A DNA stretch of 64,000 bases from assembly GCF_002727185.1 (NCBI RefSeq), contig NZ_NIZW01000031.1:1-64000 (forward strand), read 5' to 3'. A program made the translations under genes and the position numbers. Under the pieces are notes generated by a model, which saw only the letters and a program-made list of their open reading frames with translations, searched no databases and was not told the origin of the DNA. Below, one piece after another: positions 61,189 through 64,000 of the stretch (the stretch's first letter is position 1; every line of letters starts with the position of its first letter). The stretch is from Rhodopirellula bahusiensis (GTDB lineage: Bacteria > Planctomycetota > Planctomycetia > Pirellulales > Pirellulaceae).

Positions 61189-62639
61189 GAGTTTGCCTTC
61201 GTTCGCCAAACGGGACGGGCATTGGATGTGATTTCTTCGTTCAGCTCTTCCATTCGAGCACGCATTTTCTCCGCTCGTTCAGGATCCTGTTTGACAAGGT
61301 TGTTTTGCTCACCAATGTCTTCCGACAGATGGAAGAGAAAGACCTGCGGTTCTGGAGCCGGTCCCTTCGCATTCTTTCCGCGACGAGGAACCTTTCGAAG
61401 ATACTTCCAATCACCCATGCGAATCCCTTCCAGTGCACCATGAGCCGAATAGAAAACGAATTCTTCTCGCGATGATTCATCAGACGTGAAGGTGGAAGTC
61501 AGATCCACCCCGTCGATCTTTCGATCGTTCTCCAGCGGCACGCCGGTCACCGAAGCGATGGTCGGAAGCAGGTCCATGTTGGTTGCGAAGGCATTGCTCG
61601 ATGTCCCGGCAGGAATGCGTCCCGGTGCCCACATGATGCAAGGCACCCGCTGGCCTCCTTCAAACGTGGTTCCTTTGCCCGCTCGCAGGGGACCCGCACT
61701 GCCGCCATGGTTTTTGAATTGCAACCACGGTCCGTTGTCGCTGGTGTAAACAATCAGCGTCTTTTCCGACAGACCAAGGTCACGAACGGTCTGAATCAGA
61801 CGACCGACTTCGGTGTCGATGTGTTCGATCACGCACTTGTATGCATTCTGTGGATCGGGATCGTAAACATCCTCGGGCACATACAAAGGAATGTGTGGCA
61901 TTGAGTGAGGCAAATACAAGAAAAACGGTTTGTCTTGATTTGCTTCGACAAACTCAATGGCTCGATCCGTGTACCGACGCGTGATGGTTCTTTGATCGAC
62001 GGGCACTTCGATGATCTCTTCGTCTTGCACCAGCGGTGTATTCCAAAAAGTGACCGCGGAGGATTGGTCCTTCCACCGTTCATCGGACGGCAATTTGCCA
62101 ATTCGTTTGTTGTCGGGGTGATTCATATCGTTGGAATAAGGAATCCCGTAGTAAGAATCAAAACCGTTCGACGTCGGCAACGTCTCCTTGTGGTGACCCA
62201 GATGCCATTTGCCGACGCAAGCGGTGGCGTAGCCCGCGGTCTTCAAATGGTCTGCGATGGTGACCTCTTCCGGATGCAGCCCGTAGTTGCTTTGAGGGAA
62301 CAGGACATGCTTGTGCAATCCGACTCGTTTGGGATAGCAACCCGTCAGCAACGCCGCTCGCGAAGGCGAACACACCGAGCACGCTGAGTAGAAACTGGTG
62401 TAGCGACGTCCTTCACTGGCCAAGCGATCGATGTTCGGCGTCTTGATGTTGGGCGAACCAAAGCAACCCAAATCGTTGTAGCCCTGATCGTCGGTGAAGA
62501 TCACGATGACGTTGGGTTTCTCGGATGTTTCGGTCGACTCTGCAGCAAAGCTGGGGCGACCGAGCAGTGCGAGAAACCCCGCGAGGCCGAGCACAATGGA
62601 TTGGCAGCGAGGAATCGGGAAAGCGCTTCTGGATGACAT
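61185..62639 (-). CDS. secreted sulfatase
   Basis: 484 aa from the ATG at 62639, with signal peptide MSSRSAFPIPRCQSIVLGLAGFLALLGRPSFAAE. The active site is Cys90 in CSPSR (SACSVCSPSRAALLTGCYPKRVGLHKHV). The N-terminal metal residues are in VIVIFTDDQGYNDLGCFG, and YTSDNGPWLQFKNHGGSAGPLRAGKGTTFEGGQRVPCIMWAPG carries later active-site residues. Its stop overlaps the start of the next sulfatase, so the two are made from one message. They probably act on related sulfated polysaccharides. Confidence 0.95.
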   Translation of the reverse strand: MSSRSAFPIPRCQSIVLGLAGFLALLGRPSFAAESTETSEKPNVIVIFTDDQGYNDLGCFGSPNIKTPNIDRLASEGRRYTSFYSACSVCSPSRAALLTGCYPKRVGLHKHVLFPQSNYGLHPEEVTIADHLKTAGYATACVGKWHLGHHKETLPTSNGFDSYYGIPYSNDMNHPDNKRIGKLPSDERWKDQSSAVTFWNTPLVQDEEIIEVPVDQRTITRRYTDRAIEFVEANQDKPFFLYLPHSMPHIPLYVPEDVYDPDPQNAYKCVIEHIDTEVGRLIQTVRDLGLSEKTLIVYTSDNGPWLQFKNHGGSAGPLRAGKGTTFEGGQRVPCIMWAPGRIPAGTSSNAFATNMDLLPTIASVTGVPLENDRKIDGVDLTSTFTSDESSREEFVFYSAHGALEGIRMGDWKYLRKVPRRGKNAKGPAPEPQVFLFHLSEDIGEQNNLVKQDPERAEKMRARMEELNEEITSNARPVWRTKANS

Positions 62640-62801
62640 GAACTCGCCTTGCAAAGGAGGGGGGACGGTTCCTGCCAGGCGAAGGAACCGGTGGGCTGCG
62701 GTCCATCATAGCCACTGCTGCCAGACGAAGCAGCAAAGGATGGTGCCTTCAGACCACACATCCACGACGGCCCCCTCCGGGGCGTCGATTCAATGAGTGA
62801 G

Positions 62802-62869
62802 GTAGCGGAACTCGCCAAGAGTTTCGGCCTGCACCGTTATTCGCCGAAAGTCTTGGCGACTTCCGCTAC
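62802..62869. repeat. GTAG-headed palindromic element
   Basis: 68 bp with 27-base inverted arms (GTAGCGGAACTCGCCAAG... against GTAGCGGAAGTCGCCAAG..., 25 of 27). It lies between the trpC end and the sulfatase start in a 331-bp gap. A second, weaker hairpin is at about 62764-62788 (CGACGGCCCC...GGGGCGTCG). Confidence 0.75.
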
Positions 62870-62970
62870 GGCCAGATGCGTCAGTAATAAAATCGACATC
62901 CTCCGGGGCGAATGCGCGTGAATAGCGCCGAGAGAGCCCCGAGACCCACCCGCCTTGATCCACGACCTCC

Positions 62971-63750
62971 TCAGCTGGCGAGCAACGCTTTGGTCGCGAT
63001 CGTGATGTTGGGCTGACGCATCAGTGATTCGCCAACCAAGATGGCTTTGACGCCGCCAGCTTTCAGCATTGCGACGTCATCCGAAGTTCGGATGCCGCTC
63101 TCACCAACCACCAATCGATCCGACGGAATGTCGGCGGCCAAGCGGATGCAATGTTGCAGATCGGTTTCGAAAGTTCGCAGGTCTCGGTTGTTGATTCCAA
63201 CCAAACGGGTCTTGGTTGCCAGAACCGGAACCAGGTTCTCGGGTTCGTAAAGTTCGATCAGCGTTTGCAGTCCCAACTCGGAGGCTTGCTCATCCATCTC
63301 GATCAATTGCTGAGGCGAGAGACATTCGGCGATTAACAATACGGCGTCGGCACCGGCGACGCGGGCCTGCAGCAGTTGATAGGGATCGACGATGAAGTCC
63401 TTCCGAAGGATCGGCAAATCGACTGCCGAGCGAACGGCGCGAAGAAAGTCCAATGACCCTTGAAAGAATGGTTCGTCGGTCAGCACGCTGATGCAAGCGG
63501 CTCCTCCGTCTTCGTACGACTTGGCGATTGTCGGTGGGTCAAAGTCTTCGCGAATCAGTCCGGCGGAGGGACTGGCTCGTTTGACTTCGGCGATCAAGCG
63601 AACTTGATCGGTTGCCGCGAGCGAACCGTGAAAGTCGCGACACGCGGGAAGATCCTTCGCCGCCGCGACGAGTTCCGCGGCGGGCACGGAAGCTTGATCA
63701 CGCGCGATGACTTGGCGAGTTTTTACCAGGATGTCGTCGAGAATCGTCAT
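62971..63750 (-). CDS. trpC: indole-3-glycerol-phosphate synthase
   Basis: Ring-closing step of tryptophan synthesis. I use the ATG at 63750 (259 aa, MTILDDILVKTRQVIARD). The TIM-barrel motifs are clear: LIAEVKRASPSAGLIREDFDP, ACISVLTDEPFFQGSLDFL, PILRKDFIVDPYQLLQARVAGADAVLLI and LVGINNRDLRTFETDLQ, with catalytic Lys and Glu residues in place. LVVGESGIRTSDDVAMLKAGGVKAILVGESLM is near the end. The purH stop is 18 bases before its start. No other trp gene is adjacent in the window. Confidence 0.95.
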   Translation of the reverse strand: MTILDDILVKTRQVIARDQASVPAAELVAAAKDLPACRDFHGSLAATDQVRLIAEVKRASPSAGLIREDFDPPTIAKSYEDGGAACISVLTDEPFFQGSLDFLRAVRSAVDLPILRKDFIVDPYQLLQARVAGADAVLLIAECLSPQQLIEMDEQASELGLQTLIELYEPENLVPVLATKTRLVGINNRDLRTFETDLQHCIRLAADIPSDRLVVGESGIRTSDDVAMLKAGGVKAILVGESLMRQPNITIATKALLAS

Positions 63751-63768
63751 CGCAATACTACCGGTCAA

Positions 63769-64000
63769 TCAGTGTTTGAAGTGACGACGACCAGTGAAGA
63801 CCATCGCGATCTCGTGTTCATCACAAGCAGCGATCACTTCGTCATCACGACGTGAGCCACCGGGTTGAATGATTGCCAGCACGCCCGCTTTCGCAGCCGC
63901 TTCGATCGAATCGGGGAAGGGGAAGAACGCATCGGACGCGAGAATCGATCCTTCGGAACGCTCCGCGGCTTTCTTGATCGAGATCTCGACGCTGTCGACG
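63769..64000 (-). CDS. purH: bifunctional AICAR formyltransferase/IMP cyclohydrolase (3' end)
   Basis: Incomplete: the gene continues past the window. The 77 visible codons read [74 protein letters not shown]. This is the very conserved C-terminus of PurH (purine synthesis, last two steps to IMP). It is upstream of trpC with an 18-bp gap. Confidence 0.95.
   Translation of the reverse strand, partial: VDSVEISIKKAAERSEGSILASDAFFPFPDSIEAAAKAGVLAIIQPGGSRRDDEVIAACDEHEIAMVFTGRRHFKH

Overview
The window looks like a chromosomal segment of a marine planctomycete close to Rhodopirellula (inference). The reasons are the gene families present: a DUF1559 pseudopilin, a Rhodopirellula/Verrucomicrobium-type sigma factor beside a FecR-LamG protein, secreted sulfatases, DUF1080 and ThuA proteins, and receptor-like Ser/Thr kinases. 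Base composition is moderate and many short palindromic repeats lie between genes. I recognise no rRNA, tRNA, CRISPR array or prophage.

Layout. 1-1.7 kb: one unknown gene, then about 1 kb of repeats, including a 240-bp duplication of the end of the ATP synthase operon. 1.6-10.1 kb: a complete F-type ATP synthase operon on the minus strand, transcribed as atpI/Z-like, a second small membrane gene, atpB, atpE, atpF, atpH, atpA, atpG, atpD, atpC and a terminator. 10.4-15.2 kb: a DUF4912 protein, a ThuA-like protein, and the pyrimidine genes pyrC and upp. 15.2-16.3 kb: an IS200-like/RAYT transposase between two arrays of GTAG-type REP hairpins. 16.3-25.5 kb: an RbsA-like ABC ATPase coupled to pepF, an unknown membrane-anchored protein, larC, a LOG-family protein and an aldehyde dehydrogenase. 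25.6-32.2 kb: an accessory stretch bounded by diverged direct repeats (aldehyde dehydrogenase end plus beta-helix gene end). It holds a large secreted protein, a frameshifted ISAs1-type element and a transglutaminase-like protein.

32.2-41.2 kb: a surface and polysaccharide module (beta-helix protein, small lipoprotein, pseudopilin; then divergently a sigma factor, a FecR-LamG protein, a Tat-exported oxidoreductase and a PH-like membrane protein). 41.3-51 kb: two secreted alpha/beta hydrolases, a secreted unknown, an HELAH lipoprotein, a SulP transporter and a DUF1080 protein. 51.2-56.5 kb: rplU, a membrane Ser/Thr kinase, an FKBP isomerase, and two convergent beta-propeller genes. 56.8-59.8 kb: a sigma factor translationally coupled to a Ser/Thr kinase whose extracytoplasmic part is a TAXI-type solute-binding domain. 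59.8-64 kb: two overlapping sulfatase genes, trpC and the end of purH.

How the genes work together. The core functions are energy (atp), nucleotide (pyrC, upp, purH) and tryptophan (trpC) metabolism and translation (rplU). Around them lies secreted machinery for sulfated or complex glycans, with sigma factors and receptor kinases as likely regulators. The most striking items are the sigma plus kinase-TAXI pair, the transposase-REP locus, two inverted-repeat element families each with two full copies here, and REP-like DNA that supplies the C-terminal codons of larC.
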